Assembly: GCA_902461935.1 (NCBI GenBank)
Contig: CABPZP010000016.1
Span: forward strand, 1 to 35,877
DNA: 35,877 nucleotides
Direction: 5' to 3'
Origin: Merdicola sp905200315
GTDB taxonomy: Bacteria; Bacillota; Clostridia; TANB77; CAG-508
Shown here one piece after another: positions 23,486 to 32,591 of the stretch. Numbering within the stretch: position 1 is the stretch's first letter; each line of letters starts with the position of its first letter. The notes under the pieces were generated by a model. That model ran no database searches and had not been told where the DNA came from. It saw only the letters and a list, made by a program, of their open reading frames with translations. The translations under genes and the position numbers were made by a program.

Positions 23486-24508
23486 TTATTGTATAAACAT
23501 TGCATCGCCAAATGAGAAAAATCTGTATTTTTCTTTTACTGCTTCTTCATATGCTTTCATTATGTATTCTTTTCCTGCTAGGCTTGAAACAAGCATTAAT
23601 AGTGTTGATTGTGGTAAGTGAAAGTTTGTTATTAATGCATCTAGGCATTTGAATTTATAACCTGGATATATAAATATTTTTGTATCTCCTTCTGTTTCTT
23701 GTACCATTCCATTTTCATCTGCAACTGTTTCTAATACTCTACAAGAAGTTGTTCCTACCGCTATTACTCTTCCTCCATTTTTCTTTGTTTCGTTTATAAT
23801 TTCTGCATCTTCTTGTTTTATATAGTAGTGTTCTGAATGCATTTCATGATTTTCTACTTTTTCTTCTTTTACAGGTCTAAAGGTCCCTATTCCAACGTGT
23901 AAAGTTACATTTGCAATTTTTACTCCTTTTTCTTCAATTTGTTTTAATAATTCAGGTGTAAAATGTAAACCGGCTGTTGGTGCAGCTGCTGAACCATTGT
24001 ATTTAGCATATACTGTTTGGTATCTATCATTTTCTTTTAGTTCTTCATGTATGTATGGAGGCAATGGCATTAAACCAATTTCGTCAAGAATTTCATTAAA
24101 TATTCCTTCATATGTAAATTTTACTTTTCTTGTTCCTCCTGGCATTATATCTAATATTTCTGCTATTAGTTTTCCTTCTCCAAATATTACATTTGTTCCT
24201 ATATGCAATTTATTTCCTGGTCTTACTATTGTTTCCCATATATCGCCTTCTATATTATTTAATAGTAAAAATTCTATTTTTGCTCCTGTTTCTTTTTTTC
24301 CATAAATTCTAGCTGGTAAAACTTTTGTATTATTTCTTACTAAGCAATCTCCTGGTTTTAAATATTCTATTATATTTTTAAATTTTCTATGTTCTATTGT
24401 TTCTGTTTCTCTATTTAGAACCATAAGTCTAGATTCATCTCTTTTTTCTAGTGGTGTTTGTGCAATTAATTCTTCTGGTAAATTATAATTAAATTCTGAT
24501 ACATTCAT
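23486..24508 (-). CDS. queA: S-adenosylmethionine:tRNA ribosyltransferase-isomerase
   Basis: 340 residues, the normal length. QueA transfers and isomerises the ribosyl part of SAM onto 7-aminomethyl-7-deazaguanine at tRNA position 34, giving epoxyqueuosine. Motifs: FNYNLPEELIAQTPLEKRDE at the N terminus, LPARIYGKKETGAKIE, YNGSAAAPTAGLHFTPELL, and ITNFHLPQSTLLMLVSSLAG. The start has AAGAAGAGAT. It lies 16 bases after the metallopeptidase gene and just upstream of the phase-variable gene, so a housekeeping gene is embedded in an accessory region. No tgt or yajC is adjacent here, although these often follow queA. Confidence 0.96.
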   Translation of the reverse strand: MNVSEFNYNLPEELIAQTPLEKRDESRLMVLNRETETIEHRKFKNIIEYLKPGDCLVRNNTKVLPARIYGKKETGAKIEFLLLNNIEGDIWETIVRPGNKLHIGTNVIFGEGKLIAEILDIMPGGTRKVKFTYEGIFNEILDEIGLMPLPPYIHEELKENDRYQTVYAKYNGSAAAPTAGLHFTPELLKQIEEKGVKIANVTLHVGIGTFRPVKEEKVENHEMHSEHYYIKQEDAEIINETKKNGGRVIAVGTTSCRVLETVADENGMVQETEGDTKIFIYPGYKFKCLDALITNFHLPQSTLLMLVSSLAGKEYIMKAYEEAVKEKYRFFSFGDAMFIQ

Positions 24509-24524
24509 TTTTTATCTCTTCTTT

Positions 24525-25853
24525 CTATTTATTTTTTATTATTTTAGATATATTTTTATATAATTCTTCTAATATATTTTTAGGCTCATTAAAATACTCT
24601 AACTTAATCGAATACTCAAAACAGGTATTTTTTACAGGTTTTATGGTATATATTGAACTATCTAATCCTATATTTCCATTAGACGTTTTTATATTTTTTT
24701 GCATATAGTCTTGATACCATTGTTTTAATCCTTCTTTACTTGTACTTGTATATCCATATTTATTATAACTGTGAAGCTCTGGTATATTATAATTTCTATC
24801 GTTAGAATTTCGTTCTAATGAATGTAAAAACTCATGTACGAAAACTTCTTCTGGGAATTTGTTTGTTTCACTATATTTATATAGATAATTTCCTGAATTG
24901 TTTGGTAATCTTATATTTGAAAAACCAATTCCATAATAGTCCATGTATCCCAGTCCTATCCAGTCTTTTACTGGTATTTCTTTGTTTTGTAGGTTGTCAC
25001 CAAATCTAATAATAATATATATATGGTCAAAATTATTGTTATTTACAGTTTCGTCTATTAGTGGTTCTATATTTTTACTTGAAACATAATATCCATTTTC
25101 TTCATCATATGAAAGTGTTTTTAATGGTTCTTTTATTTCATATATATTTACATTGGCAGTCATTTTATTTCCTGATAAATTTTTAATTGAATTTTTAAAA
25201 ATATCTACGTCTTGAACTACTGTTTTTTTATCGTCTTCACTTAAACTAATACTTATATTTTCTTTCGTACCATTTTTTTTAATTTCAGTTTCAATATTAT
25301 CTACAAGAAAAAAGGCAAAATTCCATTGTGAACTTGTATCTGCTGTTCCTCTTTCTATTGTTATATCTGAAAACCATGCTATTCCTTTACAATTATCGTC
25401 GTATCCACCTAGCCTAAATCCTATATTTATTTCTTCTCTTTCTTTAGAATCTATTAACAGTTGTATTTCTTGCCAATCGTTGGTTCCTACAATAGATTTT
25501 GACTTTTCTGTTGTATCTAAAACTGCTATATTAGCTCCAGCATTTGAATTTTCTTTTTCTGTTTGAATATTTTCTGTTTTTACTTTACAAGTTATTTTGT
25601 ATACTGTATTTTTTTCTACTTTTATGTTTTTATAAAATATTGCATCATTATATTGCTCTGAAATTAATTTATAACTTTTATTTTTATTATATTTAACTTT
25701 ATAATCTCTTTCAAATTTTGTTTTATGTGCATTATATTCTGATTTTTCGTAATCATTAAAATTATATTTCTCAAAAAAAATACAAGCAATCAGAATTATA
25801 ATAAAAATAAATATTGTAAATAAAATATTTCCAATATTCTTCTTATATTGCAT
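24525..25853 (-). CDS. Membrane-anchored zinc metallopeptidase-like protein
   Basis: About 442 residues. A single N-terminal transmembrane helix (about 8-28) is followed by a beta-rich module (about 60-170; AIFYKNIKVEKNTVYKITCK, NDWQEIQLLID, GIAWFSDITIERG) that resembles carbohydrate-binding or galactose-binding-like domains. A C-terminal region carries HEFLHSLE (about 338-345), an HExxH zinc motif, with a possible third ligand in PELHSYNKYGY. The peptidase family is not recognised. It is probably extracytoplasmic. GGAGGAAATATTT precedes the ATG at 25853. It has its own promoter and heads metallopeptidase-queA-surface protein. Confidence 0.75.
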   Translation of the reverse strand: MQYKKNIGNILFTIFIFIIILIACIFFEKYNFNDYEKSEYNAHKTKFERDYKVKYNKNKSYKLISEQYNDAIFYKNIKVEKNTVYKITCKVKTENIQTEKENSNAGANIAVLDTTEKSKSIVGTNDWQEIQLLIDSKEREEINIGFRLGGYDDNCKGIAWFSDITIERGTADTSSQWNFAFFLVDNIETEIKKNGTKENISISLSEDDKKTVVQDVDIFKNSIKNLSGNKMTANVNIYEIKEPLKTLSYDEENGYYVSSKNIEPLIDETVNNNNFDHIYIIIRFGDNLQNKEIPVKDWIGLGYMDYYGIGFSNIRLPNNSGNYLYKYSETNKFPEEVFVHEFLHSLERNSNDRNYNIPELHSYNKYGYTSTSKEGLKQWYQDYMQKNIKTSNGNIGLDSSIYTIKPVKNTCFEYSIKLEYFNEPKNILEELYKNISKIIKNK

Positions 25854-25878
25854 AAATATTTCCTCCATATTTTTTTAC

Positions 25879-25907
25879 ATTATACAAGATTTATTAATTT
25901 TTAACAA
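25879..25907 (-). promoter_or_regulatory. Sigma-A promoter of the metallopeptidase-queA-surface protein unit
   Basis: TTGTTA, a 17-bp spacer, and a perfect TATAAT, about 26 bases before the start codon. Confidence 0.8.
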
Positions 25908-25927
25908 TATAATTTTTAAATAATATC

Positions 25928-25961
25928 TATAAAATTAGTGGTAGTTTATAACTACCACTAA
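25928..25961 (-). terminator. Intrinsic terminator of ileS
   Basis: Perfect 11-bp stem TTAGTGGTAGT/ACTACCACTAA with a 5-base loop, a few bases after the ileS stop. On the minus strand it is followed by TTTTATAG. Confidence 0.85.
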
Positions 25962-25965
25962 TACA

Positions 25966-28900
25966 TTATATTTTTTCTACATCTATTTTTAAAGTTTCAT
26001 CATTAACTTTTATTTCTTGATATTCTTTATTTTCTTCATTGTATTTTACTTCTACAGCTAATGTATCTTTCTTTATAGATTCTTCATTTTCTTTTATTAT
26101 TCTTTCTAGTTCTTTGTTATCTGCTATATATAAAGTTATTCTATCTAATACTTCAAATTCTTTTTCTTTTCTCATATTTTGAACTTTAGATAAAATTTCT
26201 CTTACATACCCTTCTTCTTTTAGCTCTTGAGTTATATGTGTATCTAATACTACACCTATTTCTCCTTCTCCACTAAATGCAAATCCTTCTTTTCCTTGCA
26301 TTGTTATTAATAAATTATCTGCATTTAACTCTATTTGAGTATCTTCTACTTCTATATATTCTACTCCACCATTTTTTACTGTATTTGCTAAATCCATTTG
26401 ATTTTTCTCTGATATTGCTTGTTTTATTTTTGGTATTAGTTTTCCATATTGTTTTCCTAGCACTGGTAAATTTGGTTTTATTTCAAAGTCAACATACTCA
26501 GACATTTCTGCTCCAAGCTCAACTTTTTTAACGTTTAATTCTTCTTTAACAATTTCAGAATAATATTCTGGTAAAGTATTTATAGAAATTAGCATTTCTG
26601 ATAATGGTTGTCTGTTTTTAATATTTGCACTATTTCTTGCACTTCTACCTAATTTTACGATTTTGTAAGCCAAATCCATTTCATTTTCTAGTTTTTTATC
26701 TATTACACTTTCATCTACTTCAGGCCATAAGCATAAGTGAACACTTTCTGGAGCTTTTGAGTCTAATCCAACAACTAAGTTTTGGTATATTTCTTCTGTT
26801 ATAAATGGTACAAATGGTGCTGCAATTTTACATAGTGTTGTTAATACTTTGTATAATGTAACATATGCTCCTATTTTTTCATCACTTAAGTCGCTTCCCC
26901 AATATCTTTCTCTGTTTCTACGTACATACCAATTTGAAAGTTCATCTGTAAAGTTTTCTATTGTAAGTGCTGCAGATGTTATATCGTATTTATCTAATTT
27001 TTCATCTACTTCTTTTACTAATGTATTTAATTTAGAAATTATCCATTTATCCATTACATTTGTTAATTTAAAGTCTGCATACTCTAATGGATTAAATTTA
27101 TCTATTTCTGCATATAAAACGTAGAATGAATATACATTCCATAATGTGCTTAAAAATCCCCTTTGTGTTTCTTGTACATTTTCTAACGATAAACGTGTTG
27201 GTAACCAAGGTGCACTTACTGTGTAGAAATGCCATCTTGTTGCATCTGCTCCTACTGTATTTAGCAGTAGCATTGGGTCTACACCATTACCTTTAGACTT
27301 AGACATTTTTTGTCCTTTTCCATCTAAAACATGTCCTAAAACTATACAATTTTCAAATGGTGTTTTTCCAAATAATGCTGTTCCAATAGCTGTTAATGTA
27401 TAGAACCATCCTCTAGTTTGGTCTATTGCTTCTGATATAAATTGTGCTGGAAAATGATTTTCAAATGCTTCTTTATTTTCAAATGGGTAATGTAATTGTG
27501 CAAATGGCATTGAACCAGAGTCAAACCAGCAGTCTATAACTTCTTTTGCTCTTTGCATTTCTTTTCCACATTTTGGACATTTTAAATGAACATTATCTAT
27601 ATATGGTTTGTGTAATTCTATTTCGTCTGGGCAATCTATTGCTTTTTCTTTTAATTCTTCTATACTTCCTATACATTCTTTGTGTCCACAGTTTTCATCT
27701 GTACAAGTCCATACTGGAAGTGGAGTTCCCCAATATCTATCTCTTGAAATTCCCCAATCTATAACATTTTCTAAAAATTTTCCAAATCTTCCTGTTCTTA
27801 TTGTATCTGGATACCAGTTTACTTTATTGTTATTTTCAACTAATTCATCTCTTAGTTTGCTCATTGCAACAAACCAGCTTTCTTTTGGATAATAAAGAAG
27901 TGGTGTATCACATCTCCAACAGTGTGGATAAGAGTGCATATGTTTTTCTGTGCTAAATAATTTATTTTCATTTTTTAGCCATTCACATATTCCTTCGTTA
28001 CAATTTCTAACAAATTTTCCTGCCCATGGTGTAACTTCTGGTACAAATTTTCCTGCTTTATCTACTAAGTTTACAAAGGCTATTCCGTTTTGTTTAGAAA
28101 CTAGGCTATCATCTTCACCATAAGCTGGTGCAATATGAACTATACCTGTACCATCTGTAAGTGTTACGTAATCTCCATGAATTACTTCAAATGCTTTTCC
28201 TTCTACTTTTGCAAATGGCATTAATTGTTCGTATTTAACTCCTAATAGTTCTTCACCTTTAAATTCTTTTACTAATTCATATTCTTTATCTTTTAATACT
28301 GTTTCAATTAAATCTTTTGCTAGAATATAATTTTCGTATTTTGGTTCTTCTTCATTTCCCACATTTGCTTTTATTTCTGCATATGTGTAAGATTTATTTA
28401 CACATAATGCTAAGTTTGAAGGAAGTGTCCATGGTGTTGTTGTCCAAGCTAGGAAATATTTATTTTCTTCTCCTACAACTTTAAATTTTGCAATACAAGT
28501 TAAGTCTTTTACATCTTTATAACCTTGTGCAACTTCGTGTGATGATAGTGCTGTTCCACATCTTGGGCAATATGGCATTACTTTATGTCCTTCATATAGT
28601 AAACCCTTTTCCCACATTTGTTTTAAAGCCCACCAAACAGATTCTATATAATCATTGTGGTATGTTACATATGGGTGCTCCATATCTACCCAATATCCAA
28701 CTTTGTTTGTCATTTCTTCCCACATATGAACATATGTGAATACACTTTCTTTACATTCTTTTACAAATTTTTCTACACCGTATTCTTCTATTTGTTGTTT
28801 TCCTGAAATTCCAAGTTTTTTCTCTATTTCAAGTTCAACAGGAAGTCCATGTGTATCCCATCCTGCTTTTCTATCCACATGGTAACCTTTCATTACTTTG

Positions 28901-29112
28901 TATCTTGGGATTATATCTTTCATAACCCTTGTTTCAATATGACCAACATGTGGTTTTCCATTTGCTGTTGGTGGTCCATCGTAAAATGTGAAGTATCTTT
29001 TTCCTTCATTCATAGCAAAGTTTTTCTTTACTATGTCTTTTTCTTTCCATACTTTTGCAACGTTTTGTTCCATTCCAACAAAACCATCTTTTAATTCTAC
29101 TTTTTTGTACAT
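25966..29112 (-). CDS. ileS: Isoleucyl-tRNA synthetase (long, IleRS2-like)
   Basis: 1048 residues, class I synthetase that charges tRNA-Ile. The HIGH-type motif is HVGH (residues 55-58) in DGPPTANGKPHVGH, and KMSKSKGNG lies near residue 600. MPYCPRCGTALSSHEVAQGY sits in the editing-domain border region, and a large C-terminal anticodon-binding region with a DUF5915-type extension follows. The pattern around the HIGH motif and the length resemble the type 2 form (as in Thermus and eukaryotes) that is less sensitive to mupirocin; this is by resemblance only. TAGGAGGTTATT precedes the ATG. It lies 52 bases after the DUF1653 gene; both are behind an isoleucine T-box. Confidence 0.96.
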   Translation of the reverse strand: MYKKVELKDGFVGMEQNVAKVWKEKDIVKKNFAMNEGKRYFTFYDGPPTANGKPHVGHIETRVMKDIIPRYKVMKGYHVDRKAGWDTHGLPVELEIEKKLGISGKQQIEEYGVEKFVKECKESVFTYVHMWEEMTNKVGYWVDMEHPYVTYHNDYIESVWWALKQMWEKGLLYEGHKVMPYCPRCGTALSSHEVAQGYKDVKDLTCIAKFKVVGEENKYFLAWTTTPWTLPSNLALCVNKSYTYAEIKANVGNEEEPKYENYILAKDLIETVLKDKEYELVKEFKGEELLGVKYEQLMPFAKVEGKAFEVIHGDYVTLTDGTGIVHIAPAYGEDDSLVSKQNGIAFVNLVDKAGKFVPEVTPWAGKFVRNCNEGICEWLKNENKLFSTEKHMHSYPHCWRCDTPLLYYPKESWFVAMSKLRDELVENNNKVNWYPDTIRTGRFGKFLENVIDWGISRDRYWGTPLPVWTCTDENCGHKECIGSIEELKEKAIDCPDEIELHKPYIDNVHLKCPKCGKEMQRAKEVIDCWFDSGSMPFAQLHYPFENKEAFENHFPAQFISEAIDQTRGWFYTLTAIGTALFGKTPFENCIVLGHVLDGKGQKMSKSKGNGVDPMLLLNTVGADATRWHFYTVSAPWLPTRLSLENVQETQRGFLSTLWNVYSFYVLYAEIDKFNPLEYADFKLTNVMDKWIISKLNTLVKEVDEKLDKYDITSAALTIENFTDELSNWYVRRNRERYWGSDLSDEKIGAYVTLYKVLTTLCKIAAPFVPFITEEIYQNLVVGLDSKAPESVHLCLWPEVDESVIDKKLENEMDLAYKIVKLGRSARNSANIKNRQPLSEMLISINTLPEYYSEIVKEELNVKKVELGAEMSEYVDFEIKPNLPVLGKQYGKLIPKIKQAISEKNQMDLANTVKNGGVEYIEVEDTQIELNADNLLITMQGKEGFAFSGEGEIGVVLDTHITQELKEEGYVREILSKVQNMRKEKEFEVLDRITLYIADNKELERIIKENEESIKKDTLAVEVKYNEENKEYQEIKVNDETLKIDVEKI

Positions 29113-29164
29113 AATAACCTCCTATTTTATAAATTATTTATTATATATTATTTCTTTATAAGCT

Positions 29165-29419
29165 TTATAAAGATTTATTAACTGATTTTATTTCTTGTAA
29201 TTCAAATCTGTATTTTTGTTTTACTTCTGGATATTTTTCGTGGTCTACTTCTGATAAAAACATTTCTAATGGTCTAACATATAATTGTTTTCCATCTCCA
29301 TATAGTGGTCTATATAGAACTAGTTTTTCCCTTGTTTCACTGTGCACTACTACATCTTCTACTAAATAGTAATCCCCTTTGAAATGTTTATATACTCTGT
29401 TTTTTTGTATTTCTCGCAT
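29165..29419 (-). CDS. DUF1653 domain protein
   Basis: 84 residues, nearly all within the DUF1653 domain: VYKHFKGDYYLVEDVVVHSE, ETREKLVLYRPLYGDGKQLY, and VRPLEMFLSEVDHEKYPEVK. The function is unknown. AGGAGGAAAAA precedes the ATG. It is the first gene after the T-box terminator and precedes ileS, so its expression should rise when charged tRNA-Ile is low. Confidence 0.85.
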   Translation of the reverse strand: MREIQKNRVYKHFKGDYYLVEDVVVHSETREKLVLYRPLYGDGKQLYVRPLEMFLSEVDHEKYPEVKQKYRFELQEIKSVNKSL

Positions 29420-29485
29420 TTTTTCCTCCTATATATCTTAAATAAATTTAATTTCATACAATGACAATTATATTGTTTTTTATAC

Positions 29486-29526
29486 TAAAAAAACACATTC
29501 GTCCTATTTTTAGGACGAAATGTGTT
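29486..29526 (-). terminator. T-box regulated intrinsic terminator
   Basis: AACACATTTCGTCC and GGACGAATGTGTT form a long stem with one bulged T and an 8-base loop, followed by TTTTTTT. It competes with the antiterminator that contains GGTGGTACCGCG. Confidence 0.9.
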
Positions 29527-29743
29527 TCCGCGGTACCACCTATATTAACAATTTTATTATTGTTCACTTAATTTCTCTTAACGCGAGATTAAACGGCATA
29601 GCTTACTGTTGTTTCAGCTAAGCAACAACTAAGGTGATAACAAATAATTTTCCTTTACCAAACTTTCAGCATTATGTTCGGCTCTCTAAAAAGTAATTGT
29701 TTATTTGTGTTGTCCTTGTTATAGTTTTTCTTTTATTTAATTT
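29486..29743 (-). promoter_or_regulatory. T-box riboswitch leader, isoleucine specifier (ATC)
   Basis: The conserved T-box sequence GGTGGTACCGCG lies at 29540-29529, preceded by a long stem I region with AGAGAGCC and a distal loop region, and followed by the terminator hairpin. In the 3-prime side of stem I the sequence TTATCACC places ATC (29638-29636) at the expected specifier position, matching isoleucine and the ileS gene downstream. Uncharged tRNA-Ile should stabilise the antiterminator and allow transcription of the DUF1653 gene and ileS. Confidence 0.92.
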
Positions 29744-29749
29744 TGTGCT

Positions 29750-29777
29750 ATTATATCACATTTTTTGTTAAATTCAA
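29750..29777 (-). promoter_or_regulatory. Promoter of the T-box leader
   Basis: TTGAAT, a 16-bp spacer, and a perfect TATAAT. Transcription should start close to 29743. Confidence 0.8.
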
Positions 29778-29829
29778 GTTTTTTTATAACTTTTCTATAT
29801 TAAGAGTTTTTTGCTAATTATATTAATTT

Positions 29830-31029
29830 TTATAATATAACTTTAAACTCTGTTATTCCATCATTGCATTTTACTTCTATTTTACCATTATATTTTTCTA
29901 TAATTGTTTTGGCTATTGCAAGACCTAAGCCGTATCTTTTTTCGCTCCTATTTCGTGATTTATCTACTCTATAGAATCTTTCAAATATTTTTTCTTGTTC
30001 TTCTTCTGGTATTGGTTTTCCTTCGTTTTTTATTTTTATGGTATTTATTCCTTTTTCTTTTTTTAGTTCTACATATATATTATTTTCTTTTTCTGTATGT
30101 TTTATAGCGTTATCTAATAATATTGAAATAATTTGTTTTATATCTTCTTTTTCTACATTAACTTTTATGTTTTCCTGTATGTTATAATTTATTTTTACTT
30201 TCTTTTCATAGGCAACACTTTCAAACATTGAACTAACCATTTTTATTTCCTCTGAAATATTTATTTGTTCCTTGTTTCTTATTGTTTTTATATTTTCTGT
30301 TTTTGCTAAAAATAGTAAATCATTTATCAATTTGTTCATACTGGTTATTTCACTTTGTATGTATTCCATCCATTTACTTTTTCCTACTTTATTTTCTAAA
30401 ACGTCTACATTTGCTTCTATAACTGCAAGTGGAGTTTTTAATTCATGTGATGCATCTGATATAAATTGTTTTTGCTTTTCAATTGTTTCTTCTACTGGTT
30501 TTACAATAATATTTGATAATTTTTTTGAAATAATATATGACATAATTGTTCCTGAAATAAGTGCAACAATTGTTATTATATATATAAATTTTATTCTTTT
30601 TACAACACTTTCATTTTCCATTAATATTATTACTGTTGCTTTTTGGTCTTTCATTCTTCTTGTTTTATATACATAATTACCAATTGTACCTTTATCGTTA
30701 TTTTTTTTGTATGCTTTTTGTGCAAGTGCTTCTATTTCTTCGTTTTGTTCTGTATAATCTATTATTTTTCCATTTTCTATCATATATGAGTATGTATTGC
30801 TTAAGTCTATAGAAAAGTTTTGGTTATTAAATTCTTTGTTTATTTCTTCTCTATCGTTTGGTCTATCTTCACCTTTTTGGAAATCTCCAAATCTATCTAA
30901 CATAGAAGTTGCAGCTGTTATTGTATTGTTATAGTTTAAATATGCAAAAATTAATATGGTTCCAAATAATATTATAGATATCGAAAACATTATTATAAAA
31001 AATACTTTATTTTTTAGCTTTTTAATCAT
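29830..31029 (-). CDS. Sensor histidine kinase (OmpR/EnvZ-type partner)
   Basis: 399 residues. Transmembrane helices at about 9-31 and 148-168 flank an extracytoplasmic sensor region of about 115 residues with no recognised fold. A short linker leads to a HisKA dimerisation domain with FISDASHELKTPLAVIEANV (H195 is the expected phosphorylation site) and an HATPase domain with IISILLDNAIKHTEKE (N box) and RYGLGLAIAKTIIEKYNGKI (G box). The start overlaps the end of the response-regulator gene by 8 bases, so the pair is translationally coupled. The signal sensed cannot be deduced. Confidence 0.94.
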   Translation of the reverse strand: MIKKLKNKVFFIIMFSISIILFGTILIFAYLNYNNTITAATSMLDRFGDFQKGEDRPNDREEINKEFNNQNFSIDLSNTYSYMIENGKIIDYTEQNEEIEALAQKAYKKNNDKGTIGNYVYKTRRMKDQKATVIILMENESVVKRIKFIYIITIVALISGTIMSYIISKKLSNIIVKPVEETIEKQKQFISDASHELKTPLAVIEANVDVLENKVGKSKWMEYIQSEITSMNKLINDLLFLAKTENIKTIRNKEQINISEEIKMVSSMFESVAYEKKVKINYNIQENIKVNVEKEDIKQIISILLDNAIKHTEKENNIYVELKKEKGINTIKIKNEGKPIPEEEQEKIFERFYRVDKSRNRSEKRYGLGLAIAKTIIEKYNGKIEVKCNDGITEFKVIL

Positions 31030-31702
31030 TCTTTTCCTCCAACTTATATCCTATTCCTCTTATTGCTTTTATATTAACTTTTGATTTTAATAATTTTAGT
31101 TTTTTACGAATAAATGATATATATACTTCTACATTATTGTATTCTGCGTCGCTTTCATATCCCCATATTTTATTTGCTAGCATTTCTCTACTTACAACAA
31201 TATTCTTATTAATCATTAATAATTGGAGTAGTTCTAGCTCTTTTCCATTTATAACTATAGTATTTTCACCACATACAAGTTTACAATTATCTAAATTTAA
31301 TTTTAAGTCACCGTAACTTAAAATATTTATATCTTCTAAATTATTATTTCTTTTTAATATTATTTTAACTCTTGCAAGTAATTCTCTGGTATGAAATGGC
31401 TTAGTTATATAATCATCTGCACCATTTTCTAATCCTTGCAATTTGTCTTCCATTTGGCTTTTAGCTGTTAGCATTATTACAGGTGTATTTACTTTCTCAT
31501 TTTTTATAGAATTTAAAATTTCAAATCCATCTTTGTTAGGAATCATTACATCTAAAATTATAAGGTCATAAATTCCTGTTAAAGCTTCATCTTCTCCTGC
31601 TTGTCCATCTGTAATAATAGAAACATCAAAATTTTCATTCTTTAAAATTTCAGCTACTGCATCTGCTAGTGCATATTCATCTTCTATTATAAGTATTTTC
31701 AT
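31022..31702 (-). CDS. OmpR-family response regulator
   Basis: 226 residues. The receiver domain has E7-D8-E9, the phosphoacceptor D51 in IILDVMIPNKDGFE, a conserved T in MLTAKSQ and K in YITKPFHTREL. A C-terminal winged helix (about 128-222) has SREMLANKIWGYE, VEVYISFIRKKL, and IRGIGYKLE. GGAGGAAATTTT precedes the ATG. It is cotranscribed with the kinase. Direct repeats in its promoter suggest autoregulation. Confidence 0.95.
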   Translation of the reverse strand: MKILIIEDEYALADAVAEILKNENFDVSIITDGQAGEDEALTGIYDLIILDVMIPNKDGFEILNSIKNEKVNTPVIMLTAKSQMEDKLQGLENGADDYITKPFHTRELLARVKIILKRNNNLEDINILSYGDLKLNLDNCKLVCGENTIVINGKELELLQLLMINKNIVVSREMLANKIWGYESDAEYNNVEVYISFIRKKLKLLKSKVNIKAIRGIGYKLEEKND

Positions 31703-31729
31703 AAAATTTCCTCCAATTTATTATATATT

Positions 31730-31757
31730 AGTATATTTTTATTGAAGTTTTATTGAA
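31730..31757 (-). promoter_or_regulatory. Two-component promoter with 11-bp spaced direct repeats
   Basis: On the minus strand TTCAATAAAA occurs twice (31757-31748 and 31746-31737), start to start 11 bp, directly upstream of a TATACT -10 box (31735-31730). No -35 hexamer is evident, and the repeats occupy that position. This is the layout of OmpR/PhoB-class activated promoters. Confidence 0.55.
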
Positions 31758-31765
31758 TATATTTT

Positions 31766-32500
31766 TTATATTATTCTTGCTATATCGTTATATGTTACTA
31801 TTAAAGAAAGTGTTATTAAGAAAGCAAAACCTAACATTTGTATTTTTATTTCTAATTCTTCTTTCATAGGTTTTCTTCGTATTGCTTCTATTAATAAAAT
31901 TAATATTTTTCCACCATCTAATGCTGGTATTGGTAGTAAATTTGTTACTCCTAAAGATAACGAAATTACAGATAGTATATAAACGAAATCTGCTATTCCT
32001 GTGGTTGAAGAAACAACACTTCCTAATCCTACTGGTCCCATCATATCGTTCATTCCTACTTTTCCTGTAAACATCATTTTTAAGCTTTCAAAAATGCTAC
32101 CTATAAATTTCTTTGTACTCATAATTCCATACCCAATATTTCCTTGCAAAATAGAGGCTAAAATAAAAAATACAACTATAGCAAATATTATATTAACAAT
32201 TGCTCCTGCTGATACAATTGCTATTCTTTTCCATACACTTGCTTTTGAAAAAGAACCTTCTTTGTCTGAATGTTCTTCTTCTCCTTCCATACTTACAAAT
32301 CCTCCAAGCGGTATTAATCTTAATGCATATTTAGTTTCTTTTCCTTGCTTTTTCCAGATTGTTGGTCCAAATCCTATTGCAAATTCATTTACCCTTACTT
32401 TACAAAGTTTTGCAATTATAAAATGACCTCCCTCATGTATAAATATAAGGAATCCTAATACAAAAATTATTTTAATTGCTGTTATTATAAAATTTAACAT
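31766..32500 (-). CDS. rseP: RseP-type M50 intramembrane metalloprotease lacking a PDZ domain
   Basis: 244 residues, much shorter than the 340-450 usual for RseP. The N-terminal helix carries HEGGH (H22, E23, H26), followed by the conserved KVRVNEFAIGFGPTIWKK and LRLIPLGGFVSMEGE. A second helix spans about 97-118, and the C-terminal half has NDMMGPVGLG and NLLPIPALDGGKIL (D195 as the third zinc ligand). Between residues 119 and 145, where a PDZ domain of some 80-100 residues is normally inserted, only about 27 residues remain. Catalytic residues are intact, so it should be active. AAGGAGAGCC precedes the ATG. Confidence 0.9.
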   Translation of the reverse strand: MLNFIITAIKIIFVLGFLIFIHEGGHFIIAKLCKVRVNEFAIGFGPTIWKKQGKETKYALRLIPLGGFVSMEGEEEHSDKEGSFSKASVWKRIAIVSAGAIVNIIFAIVVFFILASILQGNIGYGIMSTKKFIGSIFESLKMMFTGKVGMNDMMGPVGLGSVVSSTTGIADFVYILSVISLSLGVTNLLPIPALDGGKILILLIEAIRRKPMKEELEIKIQMLGFAFLITLSLIVTYNDIARII

Positions 32501-32591
32501 GGCTCTCCTTTTTTACTAATTAAAATTTTATAAAAGTAGGTTACCCTAAAGGTTCCTCATCACTTAATTTTAATGTAATATTTATAATTTT

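Noticed and set aside
32532..32560. Short repeats GGTTACCC/AGGTTCC between cdsA and rseP as an operator
   Set aside because: They are imperfect, short and do not form a clear dyad or promoter arrangement.
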